From: Clostridiales bacterium
GTDB taxonomy: Bacteria; Bacillota; Clostridia; Saccharofermentanales; Saccharofermentanaceae
DNA: 64,000 bases
Assembly: GCA_017478485.1 (NCBI GenBank)
Contig: JAFVDI010000013.1
Location: 1 to 64,000, forward strand
Direction of reading: 5' to 3'
Each line of letters begins with the position of its first letter. Within the stretch, counting starts at the first letter, position 1. The position numbers were made by a program, and so were the translations under genes. A model generated the notes under the pieces. That model saw only the letters and a program-made list of their open reading frames with translations, did no database searches and was not told the DNA's origin. Below, one piece after another: positions 43,363 to 52,031 of this stretch.

Positions 43363-43435
43363 CATTGTTAAATTCATCTGATTCACAGTATTAAGTCAGC
43401 CTGCTTCGGTCAGATCAAGTCTGTCCGGCATCCTT

Positions 43436-44479
43436 TCAAGCCTTCAAGAACCTGTCCAGGTCTTCCGAATACATCTGATAGATACCGTAGATAAGCTGCT
43501 GTCTGGCCACGCGAACCTGGTAATCGTAGAGGTCTTTGAGGAGGATCGGCGTCGCAAAGGCGATCTTTGCAGCATTTGCGATGTTCATCTTGAACCTCGC
43601 GTTGCCCTTGTCGAGTTTGTCAAAGTCGATCGTTTCTATCTCTTTGAGGAAAGCCTCGTAATCGGCCTTTTTATCGAGTTTCTTGGTATCGCAGGCGATG
43701 TATGCGTCAGTGCCGCCCCAGCCGTAGGAGACGCCGTGCTTTTCGAAACGCTTGACCGATGACTTGCGGCAGTTCTCCGAGCTCTTCAAAGATCCGATGA
43801 AGATCTTCTTCTGGCCGGCAACGCGCCCTGCCAAAACCTTCTGGTAGAACTTCTCGTCCGCGATGATCACATAGACCGAGCCGTCTTTCGTGCCCACGAC
43901 TCCGTCCTCGGTATCGTCATTTCGGTCGATGAGCTGCGCCATAGCCTGCGCGAGCATCTCGTCCTTTGCGACTATTACGAGCGAACTGTCGTAACTTTCA
44001 GGCTTGACCAACAGGCTCTCCGCGTACTGCGAGAGCTCGACCGCGTTCTGCATCGTCTTGGCGCCTGCGATCCCCGTGACCGTGTGGGCGAGGTGGATCG
44101 GGTCTGCCAGCGAAAGGATGCTGATGAGCTTTCCGTAGGATTCCTCGGGGACATCTGCAAGTAGGGTCTTTCCTATCAGAGCGACGGGGAAGATCGCTCC
44201 GACTACGCCTAAGATCGTATCAACGCTCTTTTTGGCGAGATCCGGGCGGTTTGCAAGCATTTCCGCGGTATCTATCATCTTGAGGACGTCGCCTGCCGTA
44301 TTCCAGCCGTTGGCGACTTTATCGTCGACACCTAGTTTTTCCTTGAGTTCTTCCCTTGCTTCTTTGTCGAGCTTGGCACTGCCGATCTGCTCCTGCATCG
44401 CGCCGACCAGTTCATTAAGCGTACCCTTAGGCAGCTTATCGAGAACCTCTGCGCTCATTGCGATAGTCTTGTTTGCCAT
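43436..44479 (-). CDS. Conserved-looking protein of unknown function
   Basis: 347 residues. An N-terminal charged helical region (about 1-80) is followed by a hydrophobic stretch (SVDTILGVVGAIFPVALIG, about 85-105), then an alpha/beta region with SSLVIVAKDEMLAQAMAQLI and SVYVIIADEKFYQKVLAG. No signal peptide. A ribosome site AAGGAGGG precedes the ATG. It follows the diguanylate cyclase gene by about 30 nt on the same strand, so they may be co-transcribed. Not recognised. Confidence 0.7.
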   Translation of the reverse strand: MANKTIAMSAEVLDKLPKGTLNELVGAMQEQIGSAKLDKEAREELKEKLGVDDKVANGWNTAGDVLKMIDTAEMLANRPDLAKKSVDTILGVVGAIFPVALIGKTLLADVPEESYGKLISILSLADPIHLAHTVTGIAGAKTMQNAVELSQYAESLLVKPESYDSSLVIVAKDEMLAQAMAQLIDRNDDTEDGVVGTKDGSVYVIIADEKFYQKVLAGRVAGQKKIFIGSLKSSENCRKSSVKRFEKHGVSYGWGGTDAYIACDTKKLDKKADYEAFLKEIETIDFDKLDKGNARFKMNIANAAKIAFATPILLKDLYDYQVRVARQQLIYGIYQMYSEDLDRFLKA

Positions 44480-44512
44480 CTTGGGTCACCCTCCTTAAGA
44501 TCGCAGTTTATG

Positions 44513-45664
44513 TTATCTTCTGTGCCTCTTTTCCTCGTAGAGCGCTTCATCGGCTTTGGTCAGGGCGTTCTGGAAAGCAAAGATGTCTCCGCTGTAGCTG
44601 GAATAGCCGATGCTCGCAGTGAGGTCGTATTTCGCACCCGATTCCCTGTTCAGCCTGATCATCTCGTCCTTGATGCCGGTGCACAGTGCCTGTACCTTGC
44701 TTTCTTCAGTCGTCTTCGTGACTATGATGAATTCGTCACCGCCGTAGCGCGCGATGAAGGTCTTCAGATCGCTTGCGGCACATGCATTCCTTAAAGCGTC
44801 AGCGGCGCGCCTGAGCGCATAGTCGCCCTCGACGTGGCCGTACTGGTCATTGATCTCCTTGAACTTGTTGAGGTCGATCATGAGAATGTAGTGGACAGCC
44901 TTATCGCCGCCCGTTTTGTTTGATTCACTGACGATATACTTTTTGAGCTGATTCCTGTTGTTCAGACGGGTCAGGTCATCGATCGAGACCTGGTCATGGA
45001 GCGCAACAAGATAGACGTAAAGGATCATCAGGGTGCTCGCAAAGCAGAATACCGGAGCCTTGAACCAGAGATGCTGGACGATGCCGAAGAGCAAGATGAT
45101 CATCGGATAAACGGCGCATGTCAGGTACTGTGCCCTGACAGTGTAGTTTTCGCGCCTGAAAGCCCTGATGATCGTTCTGACACAGCTTAAAAAGATGTAC
45201 ATGACCGGAACGCTCAGGAAGAAAAGGTTATACAGCGGACGGATATTATATTCCCCGTCCATGACGATATTCGGGAAGAATGCGAACAATACCACGTTCA
45301 GGATGGTGCACACCATCGCCGGGAGCAGAGTATAGATGCGCTGTCTGGTCCTTGTGATATACTTTTCGCCCTGTGACAGCTCAACATAGATGAACCAGAA
45401 TCCCGTGATCAGGCTGAGAACTATTGCGTTCGTTATGTTGAAGGCCGATACCAGGAAACGCGTGCGCGGAATGATCCCGTTCAGGACCTGGACCCAACCT
45501 ATGTCGCTTAAAAAATAGATAATGTTGCTGAAACAGATGTTGAGGAAAACGAGCTGCTTTGCCTGTCTGCCGGCAACGGACAGCTCTTTAAGGATCATCA
45601 TCAAAAAGATAATGATGCAGATAATGTTCGACTCTATGTAGAAAAAAGTATAATCGATTACCAT
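44513..45664 (-). CDS. Membrane diguanylate cyclase
   Basis: About 383 residues. Seven or so membrane helices (about 1-215) form the sensor, followed by a GGDEF domain with an intact ARYGGDEFIIV and DLNKFKEINDQYGHVEGD. It should make c-di-GMP, opposing the EAL protein at 23748. The start is set at ATG 45664, because the longer frame to 45778 begins with sequence unlike a sensor; a TATAAT lies only 7 nt before it, so the mRNA may be leaderless. Confidence 0.9.
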   Translation of the reverse strand: MVIDYTFFYIESNIICIIIFLMMILKELSVAGRQAKQLVFLNICFSNIIYFLSDIGWVQVLNGIIPRTRFLVSAFNITNAIVLSLITGFWFIYVELSQGEKYITRTRQRIYTLLPAMVCTILNVVLFAFFPNIVMDGEYNIRPLYNLFFLSVPVMYIFLSCVRTIIRAFRRENYTVRAQYLTCAVYPMIILLFGIVQHLWFKAPVFCFASTLMILYVYLVALHDQVSIDDLTRLNNRNQLKKYIVSESNKTGGDKAVHYILMIDLNKFKEINDQYGHVEGDYALRRAADALRNACAASDLKTFIARYGGDEFIIVTKTTEESKVQALCTGIKDEMIRLNRESGAKYDLTASIGYSSYSGDIFAFQNALTKADEALYEEKRHRR

Positions 45665-45795
45665 ATTGCGATTATAACACCTTAAACATGGGCTAACCCG
45701 GAATTTAAAAAGATAAAATATATTATTAACGAAGGTGCAACATTTCATCATCAAATACTGTATATTGTTTGTGAACATATCAGGAGGGAACCGGG

Positions 45796-46266
45796 ATGAA
45801 AAACCGCATAACAGCCGTAATACTCATTATCTGCTGCCTGTTTTCCCTATGTTCATGCGATTCTGAGCCTGTCATCGAAAAGGAAAACTCCACATATCAG
45901 ATCACCCGTTACGTCCTGGAGCTTACCGGCATCGACTTCACGCCTTATCTGGCTGATGCCGAGATGGAGATCGAAAAGAAGAACAGGGAAGAATTCGCAT
46001 ACATAAAGCTCCATCTGTACTTCAAAAAAGCCGCGGACGTGGACCTTGTCCTCAAAGAGGAAACGAATGTTGACGACGCCCCCTATGTAAGGATCCCGCC
46101 TTTCAAGGGCCACCGTTTCGCCAAGGAACTGGTGTCAATGAAATTCACCGGCCACTATATAACGGTCAAGACCGGCGGACTCACAGAATCAAGACACATC
46201 GACATCTACACCTGCAATGAAGGCCAGGGCGACGGCAGGGAATATTACGTTTATATCTTCGGCTGA
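45796..46266 (+). CDS. Small lipoprotein, unknown
   Basis: 156 residues. The signal peptide ends in lipobox LCSC (MKNRITAVILIICCLFSLCSC). The exported part is mixed charged with two beta-rich stretches (AYIKLHLYFKKA and KFTGHYITVKTGG). AGGAGGGAACCGGG precedes the ATG. Its end overlaps the end of the convergent glycerate kinase gene by 16 nt. Not recognised. Confidence 0.75.
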   Translation: MKNRITAVILIICCLFSLCSCDSEPVIEKENSTYQITRYVLELTGIDFTPYLADAEMEIEKKNREEFAYIKLHLYFKKAADVDLVLKEETNVDDAPYVRIPPFKGHRFAKELVSMKFTGHYITVKTGGLTESRHIDIYTCNEGQGDGREYYVYIFG

Positions 46267-47345
46267 GCGAAAAGCAAAGCCGCCGTTTCTTCGCAGCTCT
46301 TCACCGCTTCTTCTTTTACCATCGTGGGAACAACAAGAGGGACTATCCTCTCAAACCCGGCCTTGAGGCATTCCTCATACCCGTCACCTAATATGCCCGT
46401 GATCCCGTACACGGGCTTATTGTATTTCTGCGCGAGTTTCAGGACCTTGTAAGGCCCTTTGCCGCTGACGGTCTGACTGTCCATCCTGCCCTCGCCCGTC
46501 ACAACAATGTCGCAGTTCCTGATGAGCTCCTCCGCGCCCGTTATCCTCAAAACGATGTCAGCACCTGACTCTACAGTTGCCCCGAGAAAGTTCTTCAGCG
46601 CAAAGCTCATTCCGCCCGCAGCGCCCGTGCCCGGCTCATAAGGATCAAAGCCTGCAATTTCTGCAAAGTTCTTAAGCCACCCGTCCATCTCCGCGCAAGC
46701 CTTAATTGAAGCACCCTTCTGCGGAGCATATACAAAACTCGCGCCGTCAGGTCCGCACAAAGGATTCGTAACGTCGCTTGCTACGGTAATCTTTACGTCC
46801 CTGCAAACAAGGCCCGCAAGATCAACGGAAACAATATCTTTCAGACCGCTGCATCCGCGGCGTGTCTCATTTCCGACCTTATCAAGAAACCTGGCTCCCA
46901 GAGCCTGCAGCATTCCGGCTCCGCCGTCATTTGTGGCGCTCCCTCCGATGCAGACAACAAGCGACTTTGCGCCGTTTTCCAAAGCGTCTTTCATGATCTC
47001 GCCGACGCCGTATGTCGTTGCATTTAAGGGATCTCTTTCATCTTCTTTAAGGAGCGTGAGGCCCGCGGCCTTTGCCATTTCGATATATGCTGTGCCTGAA
47101 CCCGGAACAAAAACATAAGAGGCTTCAACGGGACTCCCCAAAGGCCCCATAACTGTAACAGTCCGCGTGACCCCGCCGGTAAAAGGCAAGACAGCATCAA
47201 TGGTCCCCTCGCCGCCGTCAGCCAGCGGAAGGACAGTTGCCTCAGCAGTAGGGCATACAGACAAGATACCGTTCTTCACGGCATTTCCCGCCTCAAGAGA
47301 AGTAAGGCTCCCCTTGAATGAATCCATTGCGATGACGAATCTCAT
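46251..47345 (-). CDS. Glycerate kinase (GarK/GlxK type)
   Basis: 364 residues. The family pattern is clear: MDSFKGSLTSLEAGNAV, LPLADGGEGTIDAV, CIGGSATNDGGAGMLQALGA, GTGAAGGMSFAL and VTGEGRMDSQTVSGKGP. It phosphorylates D-glycerate to 2- or 3-phosphoglycerate, linking glycerate or glyoxylate use to glycolysis. It follows the NUDIX gene closely on the reverse strand. No transporter or hydroxypyruvate reductase is adjacent. Confidence 0.93.
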   Translation of the reverse strand: MRFVIAMDSFKGSLTSLEAGNAVKNGILSVCPTAEATVLPLADGGEGTIDAVLPFTGGVTRTVTVMGPLGSPVEASYVFVPGSGTAYIEMAKAAGLTLLKEDERDPLNATTYGVGEIMKDALENGAKSLVVCIGGSATNDGGAGMLQALGARFLDKVGNETRRGCSGLKDIVSVDLAGLVCRDVKITVASDVTNPLCGPDGASFVYAPQKGASIKACAEMDGWLKNFAEIAGFDPYEPGTGAAGGMSFALKNFLGATVESGADIVLRITGAEELIRNCDIVVTGEGRMDSQTVSGKGPYKVLKLAQKYNKPVYGITGILGDGYEECLKAGFERIVPLVVPTMVKEEAVKSCEETAALLFAQPKI

Positions 47346-47381
47346 TCAGCCTCCATACGGCAGTTATCTTTCGTGGCCCGG

Positions 47382-47780
47382 TCACCGGAAGTGGCCGGAA
47401 GACCTTATTGCTTCCACTACCTTAACATCTGCGGGCAGCCATGCGACCGAATCGAGTTCATCAGCGGAAAGCCATTTCGCGGCTTCGTGCTCGACGAGCT
47501 TCAGGTGCGAGCCTTCCTTCAGTTCTGCCCAAAAACACTGCATTGAAAGATGGAATTCCGGATAGTCCGTTTCGACCGTGATCAGGTGAGAGCCGACTGT
47601 TATCTCGGCATCGAGCTCTTCCCTGATCTCACGTGCAAGCGCTTCTTCGGCCGTTTCGCCGTTTTCGATCTTCCCGCCGGGGAACTCCCAGCCGTCCTTA
47701 AAATCTCCGTAACCGCGCTGAGTTGCGAAGATCCTGTTTTCTTCTGTGATTATCGCGGCAACTACATTTACAGTCTTCAT
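47382..47780 (-). CDS. NUDIX hydrolase, MutT-like
   Basis: 132 residues from ATG 47780, which follows GGTGAAAGA. The Nudix box GGKIENGETAEEALAREIREELDA (about 37-60) is complete. Together with the small size and AAIITEENRIFATQRGYGDFKDGWEFPGG, it resembles MutT/8-oxo-dGTP diphosphatase. The longer frame to 47927 overlaps the lipoprotein gene and is not favoured. Confidence 0.9.
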   Translation of the reverse strand: MKTVNVVAAIITEENRIFATQRGYGDFKDGWEFPGGKIENGETAEEALAREIREELDAEITVGSHLITVETDYPEFHLSMQCFWAELKEGSHLKLVEHEAAKWLSADELDSVAWLPADVKVVEAIRSSGHFR

Positions 47781-47799
47781 TCTTTCACCGGGATAACGG

Positions 47800-48375
47800 T
47801 CATTTCGCTGCGGCAAAACCCTTATCGATAACGTTTGCGATCTTGGCCTTGCCGTAAGACCATGAGGACTTCGAACCAATGTAGCAATGAACAACGCCTT
47901 TGCCTGAAGATAAAATATCCTTCGCATCGATCACGATATGGAAGTTGTCGCCGTCATTTTCGGCAGCGTAATAGAAAGCCATCCTGCCCGATTCAAGTTT
48001 TATCTCGGTGATGCTGCCGCCGGAAACGGCATTCTTTGCTTCTTCGTAGGAATCAACGGACACGTCCTGTACGGTCATGTGTACAAAGCCCTTCGTGGCA
48101 TCCGTTCCGATGACGTAGAACGTTCCGCCCTCGCCGATATAAGACAGCATGTCGCTGTCGTACTTGTACCAGACCGCTTCGCCCGACTCGGAAGTAAGCT
48201 TCATCTCCACATAGGTGTCTTCATAAACAGGTTTTTTCGCAAATTTCGTGGTCTCGGTGCTTATCTGCCTGAATCTTTCCTGTGTGGGATAGTACTGGGC
48301 CTGCTTATTACCGCATGCCGATACACAGATCAGCATGCCTGCAAGTAATAAAGCTGCGGTCATCTTCTTATTCAT
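47800..48375 (-). CDS. Lipoprotein, unknown
   Basis: 191 residues. Signal peptide with lipobox VSAC (MNKKMTAALLLAGMLICVSAC). The exported part is beta-rich (YVEMKLTSESGEAVWYKYDSD, GTFYVIGTDATKGFVHMTVQD). No family recognised. It lies between the NSS transporter and NUDIX genes on the same strand. Confidence 0.72.
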   Translation of the reverse strand: MNKKMTAALLLAGMLICVSACGNKQAQYYPTQERFRQISTETTKFAKKPVYEDTYVEMKLTSESGEAVWYKYDSDMLSYIGEGGTFYVIGTDATKGFVHMTVQDVSVDSYEEAKNAVSGGSITEIKLESGRMAFYYAAENDGDNFHIVIDAKDILSSGKGVVHCYIGSKSSWSYGKAKIANVIDKGFAAAK

Positions 48376-48415
48376 GTAATCAATTATATTAAATATTCTT
48401 GATTTGCAGAAATGC

Positions 48416-49816
48416 TTATTTTTTGCCGAGGAGAAGATCGAGGATGCCCAGTGACTTGAGCAGCAGGAACAACAGAAGGATAGGCGCGATAAACCTTACC
48501 ATGACCTTGTAAAGGCCCTTTCTTCCGAAGGATTCCCCGTTTCTCGTCGCTTCCGAGATGATCATGTCAGGCTTTGCGAACCAGCCGATCATGACGCAGG
48601 TTCCGATAGCCAGGATGGGCATCAGGATGTTGTTGCTCGCGTAGTCCATGATGTCCAGGATCTGCGCCTCCGCGCCGTTCGGCAGCGGCACTTTGAAGAA
48701 GAACACGTTGTATCCGAGGCATACGATGACACCCAGTACCAGTGCTGCGGCGGATTCGATCAAGACTGCCTTGACGCGCGAGATCCCGAACTTGTCCATA
48801 AGTCCCGCGACGACCGCCTCAAGTATCGAAACGGAGCTCGTCAGTGCCGCGAAAAGCACGATCGCGAAAAATACCGTTCCAACTACGTAACCGACTTTTC
48901 CCATCGCCAGGAACGTCTTGGGGAGCGCCTCGAAGATAAGGCCGGGGCCGGATGCGCTCATGCCCTCTTTACCTGCGAAAACGAATACCGTCGGGATTAC
49001 CATTACCGCTGCAAGGAATGCGACCGCGGTGTCGAAGATCTCGATCCTGTTAACGCTCTTTACGATATTGTCCTCATCCTTGATGTAGGAACCGTATGTG
49101 ACCATGATGCCCATTGCGACTGAAACGCTGTAGAAGAGCTGGCCCATAGCATCCATTACGATGGTAACGCCGTCATTGAATGTAAGCTCTTTGAAGCTCG
49201 GTATGAAAAGGATCTTGAGTCCCTGAAGTCCGGTCCTTCCGTCCTCCGACTGTATAGTCAGCGCAAATACCGAGATCCCGATTACGAGGATAAGAAGGAT
49301 AGGCATGAGTACCTTGCTCATGCGCTCGATCCCTCCGTTGACGCCGCGCAGGACGACGATCATGGTCGCGCCGAGGAATAATGCGGTCATCAGTATCGGC
49401 TGCGGAATGGATGTGATGAACTGTCCGAAGAAGCCGTCTGTTGCGGCATCGTTTCCGAGTCCCGTGATGTAAACGGTGAAGTACTTTAAGACCCATCCGC
49501 CGATGACGCAGTAGTAAGGCAGTATTATGAACGGAACGACTGTCGCAAGAGTTCCGAGCCACTTGAACTTTTTGCTTATCTCCGCGTATGCGGTGAGCGC
49601 GCTCTGCTTTGTCTTACGGCCGATAACGACCTCTGAGACGAGGAGCGTGAAGCCGAATGTCAGCGTGAGTATGAAATAGATCAGGAGGAATATTCCGCCT
49701 CCGTCCTTAGCCGCAAGATAAGGAAATCTCCAGATGTTTCCAAGACCTACGGCGCTTCCCGCCGCGGCCAGTATGAACCCCAGTGTGCCTGTGAAAGTAT
49801 CTCTCTTTTTGCTCAT
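48416..49816 (-). CDS. Sodium:neurotransmitter symporter family (NSS) transporter
   Basis: 466 residues, about twelve membrane helices. The signature AAAGSAVGLGNIWRFPYLAAKDGGG (helix 1, sodium and substrate site) and GVNGGIERMSKVLMPIL are typical of bacterial NSS members such as MhsT/LeuT, which import amino acids with sodium. It overlaps the next gene (YunG-like) by 4 nt on the reverse strand. The sodium dependence fits an Rnf-type ion gradient, though that link is speculative. Confidence 0.93.
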   Translation of the reverse strand: MSKKRDTFTGTLGFILAAAGSAVGLGNIWRFPYLAAKDGGGIFLLIYFILTLTFGFTLLVSEVVIGRKTKQSALTAYAEISKKFKWLGTLATVVPFIILPYYCVIGGWVLKYFTVYITGLGNDAATDGFFGQFITSIPQPILMTALFLGATMIVVLRGVNGGIERMSKVLMPILLILVIGISVFALTIQSEDGRTGLQGLKILFIPSFKELTFNDGVTIVMDAMGQLFYSVSVAMGIMVTYGSYIKDEDNIVKSVNRIEIFDTAVAFLAAVMVIPTVFVFAGKEGMSASGPGLIFEALPKTFLAMGKVGYVVGTVFFAIVLFAALTSSVSILEAVVAGLMDKFGISRVKAVLIESAAALVLGVIVCLGYNVFFFKVPLPNGAEAQILDIMDYASNNILMPILAIGTCVMIGWFAKPDMIISEATRNGESFGRKGLYKVMVRFIAPILLLFLLLKSLGILDLLLGKK

Positions 49817-50304
49817 GTTCCGTATCCTTCGACGAGGGCTTTCAGGACTTCGTAGCGTTCCTTCTTCTCAGCCTTCGCGAAATGTATCCCCCTCTTTTGT
49901 GGATATTTGTCATCGTAAACCAGGGTCTTCGCCTCTTCCCCGAACTGCTCGGACGTCAGGTCGAACCTCGCGTTCCCTATGACGTTATAGCAGTGAAAAG
50001 TGCCGCCTTCCCTGGGTATGCCGTATACCTCGCCCCCGAAAAGATCCTGCACTAGAAAAGCCGTGATGGAACACTGGCCGCATGTCTTGTTTTCCAAAGA
50101 CCAGAGGTGCCTGAGCCTCGGAGCGCATGTCTCCACGCGCCAGAGCCCGTCAGAAAGCGCATCGTAAAGATCCGCGGCAGACTTAAGCCACGCAGGCGCG
50201 CCCTCCAGAGGCTTCACTGATGAGGCTGCCTCCCAGCCGTAAAACTTATATTCCTTCACTTCAAGAAAACCCCGCAAATTGATCCCGCCGTCAGACGGGC
50301 ACAT
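49813..50304 (-). CDS. YunG-like protein
   Basis: 163 residues. The block WSLENKTCGQCSITAFLVQDLFGGEVYGI followed by HCYNVIGNARFDLTSEQFG matches the YunG family, a small cysteine-containing group of unknown activity. ATG 50304 lacks a ribosome site and directly follows a TATAAT; GTG in frame at about 50259 is an alternative. It overlaps the NSS transporter gene. Confidence 0.72.
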   Translation of the reverse strand: MCPSDGGINLRGFLEVKEYKFYGWEAASSVKPLEGAPAWLKSAADLYDALSDGLWRVETCAPRLRHLWSLENKTCGQCSITAFLVQDLFGGEVYGIPREGGTFHCYNVIGNARFDLTSEQFGEEAKTLVYDDKYPQKRGIHFAKAEKKERYEVLKALVEGYGT

Positions 50305-50330
50305 TGATTATATCACGCACATAACTACAT

Positions 50331-50412
50331 GAGTGAACAGTATTTCCGAGCGTATTCCGCACAAGTGAGCACAGCGAACGCGGAGGACTTAGCGAGGAGA
50401 TGCTGTTCACTC
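50331..50412. repeat. Widely spaced inverted repeat GAGTGAACAG
   Basis: GAGTGAACAG (50331-50340) and CTGTTCACTC (50403-50412) are perfect 10-bp inverses, 72 bp start to start; the second covers the 3' end of the 50411-51994 gene. It may be a reverse-strand stem with a long loop. The spacing is close to, but not equal to, the 73 bp of arrays A and C. Confidence 0.45.
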
Positions 50413-51994
50413 ACTCAAACATCTTGCGGTCGCTGCCCTGCTTTTCGAAATCGGTTCCGCCTTCGATCTCTTCTTCCTCAGCCTCGGGCTTCGCGGTAAT
50501 GAAATCGAACCTGTTCTTTTCGCTGTAGTTCCATCCTGAATCAACAGGCACGAAATCCATGGTCGTCTCATAAGCTTCCGTCGGATAGGACGGATCGAAA
50601 TACTGAAGGTAGCTCTGTTCTTTATCAAGAGTGTGATTGTCGCTCTCCGAGAATCTTTCCACTCCGCGCTTCTCAACACCGAGGAGGAGCCTCGGGAGCA
50701 TCCTCGTCAGGAATATTATGAGCAGTACCGCCAGTGCGATCAGGGCAAGTCCCGTAAGAGGATTTTCGAGCAGGTAATTCAGCGTCTTGTAGTAAAACAG
50801 GAACGGCAGGCCGAAGCATAAGAGCAGTACCGGCAGGCCGTAAAGGAAGCCGCGGATCGCGCCGTTTGCGGAGACCGTCTTCATCTTCGCGCGCTTCGCG
50901 GTGCGGTCAAACGTCTCCCATCCTTTGGCATACGGGAATTCGCCTGATACCTTTCCGGTCTGGCCATTTACGACATACTGGTACTTGATGCCGTCATGTT
51001 CGAGCGTAAGGAACCATATCGGCAGCAGCGCATACTTGATCGTCTGGTTGCTGTATCTCGTCCTGCTCGCTTTGTAATCCGGCGTGAACTTGTCGTATCC
51101 CATGTTGAATGTATGGGATACCTCAAGCGCATACTTGTCCAGACGGCGGTAGATCTTATCTGTCATGTCCAGAGGCTGCTCGTCGTATTTCTCGGCGAAA
51201 TATCCCTGCAGATACTCAGGCCTGAAAGGAACGAGCTCCGTGTAATCGAATGGCTCTGCCGCCGACATGAGCCTGTCGGGGAGCTTCTTTTCGCCGTCGA
51301 AAGGAATGTCCTTAAGTCTGAATTTCGCCTTGGCATAGATCCTCTGCGAATAGTTGTCGCCGGTGAGATTTCCACCGGCACCGTGATGTTCATACTCGAC
51401 ATCAACCATCCTTCCGACCCTGGCAACGCCGTTAAGACGCGCTTCGACCTCCGAGCTTATGATCCACACGGGAACATAAAGGCCCGTTATCCTGGACAGC
51501 TTCTCATCGTTAATATAGTTCTTCGGCAGGTGCGCGACTTCTTCGCAATGCTCCTTGAAAAGGCTTACCGCCTTGTCTTTGCCGAACGCGAACGGGATTA
51601 TGTAATCGGGCCTGAACTCACGCGTGAGCCTCCTTGAAACGATCGCCGGCGATCCGCAGAACGCACAGAAAGTCGCTGAAGTATTCTCGTCGGTAACGAT
51701 CTGTGCGCCGCATGAATTGCATACGATCTCGTGGCGCCTCTTGTCGTCATCGCTCATCTCTGTCTTTCCGTCGTAATCCTTTTCGGGATTGGCGAGCGCG
51801 AAAGAGCCCGTGCGGCCGAGCGTCTCAGGATCAAATACCGAGCCGCAGTTCCCGCACATCAGCGCGCTGTGTTCCGTGTCGTAGAACAGGTTTGAGCCGC
51901 AGTTAGCGCACTTCTTCGAATCCGCCGAAAACGACGCGGGATCCGACGTGTCAAACCTTGCCTGATCTTTCTTTTCCTCATCCCAGATAGCCAT
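50411..51994 (-). CDS. Double zinc-ribbon membrane protein (TFIIB-type ribbon)
   Basis: 527 residues. The N-terminus carries two zinc ribbons (CANCGSNLFY ... CGNCGSVF, then CNSCGAQIV ... CAFCGSPAIV). A large soluble domain follows (about 120-375) with YIIPFAFGKDKAV and GLYVPVWI. Two membrane helices (about 385-450) precede an acidic C-terminal tail. The pattern matches a widespread Firmicute family often called TFIIB-type zinc ribbon-containing or primosomal N'-like protein; activity unknown. Confidence 0.75.
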   Translation of the reverse strand: MAIWDEEKKDQARFDTSDPASFSADSKKCANCGSNLFYDTEHSALMCGNCGSVFDPETLGRTGSFALANPEKDYDGKTEMSDDDKRRHEIVCNSCGAQIVTDENTSATFCAFCGSPAIVSRRLTREFRPDYIIPFAFGKDKAVSLFKEHCEEVAHLPKNYINDEKLSRITGLYVPVWIISSEVEARLNGVARVGRMVDVEYEHHGAGGNLTGDNYSQRIYAKAKFRLKDIPFDGEKKLPDRLMSAAEPFDYTELVPFRPEYLQGYFAEKYDEQPLDMTDKIYRRLDKYALEVSHTFNMGYDKFTPDYKASRTRYSNQTIKYALLPIWFLTLEHDGIKYQYVVNGQTGKVSGEFPYAKGWETFDRTAKRAKMKTVSANGAIRGFLYGLPVLLLCFGLPFLFYYKTLNYLLENPLTGLALIALAVLLIIFLTRMLPRLLLGVEKRGVERFSESDNHTLDKEQSYLQYFDPSYPTEAYETTMDFVPVDSGWNYSEKNRFDFITAKPEAEEEEIEGGTDFEKQGSDRKMFE

Positions 51995-52031
51995 AAATAC
52001 CTCTTTTCAATCTTCCCTTTTTATCCCAATT

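Noticed and set aside
50331..50412. Another member of the 73-bp array family
   Set aside because: One inverted pair only, 72 bp apart, with one copy inside coding sequence.
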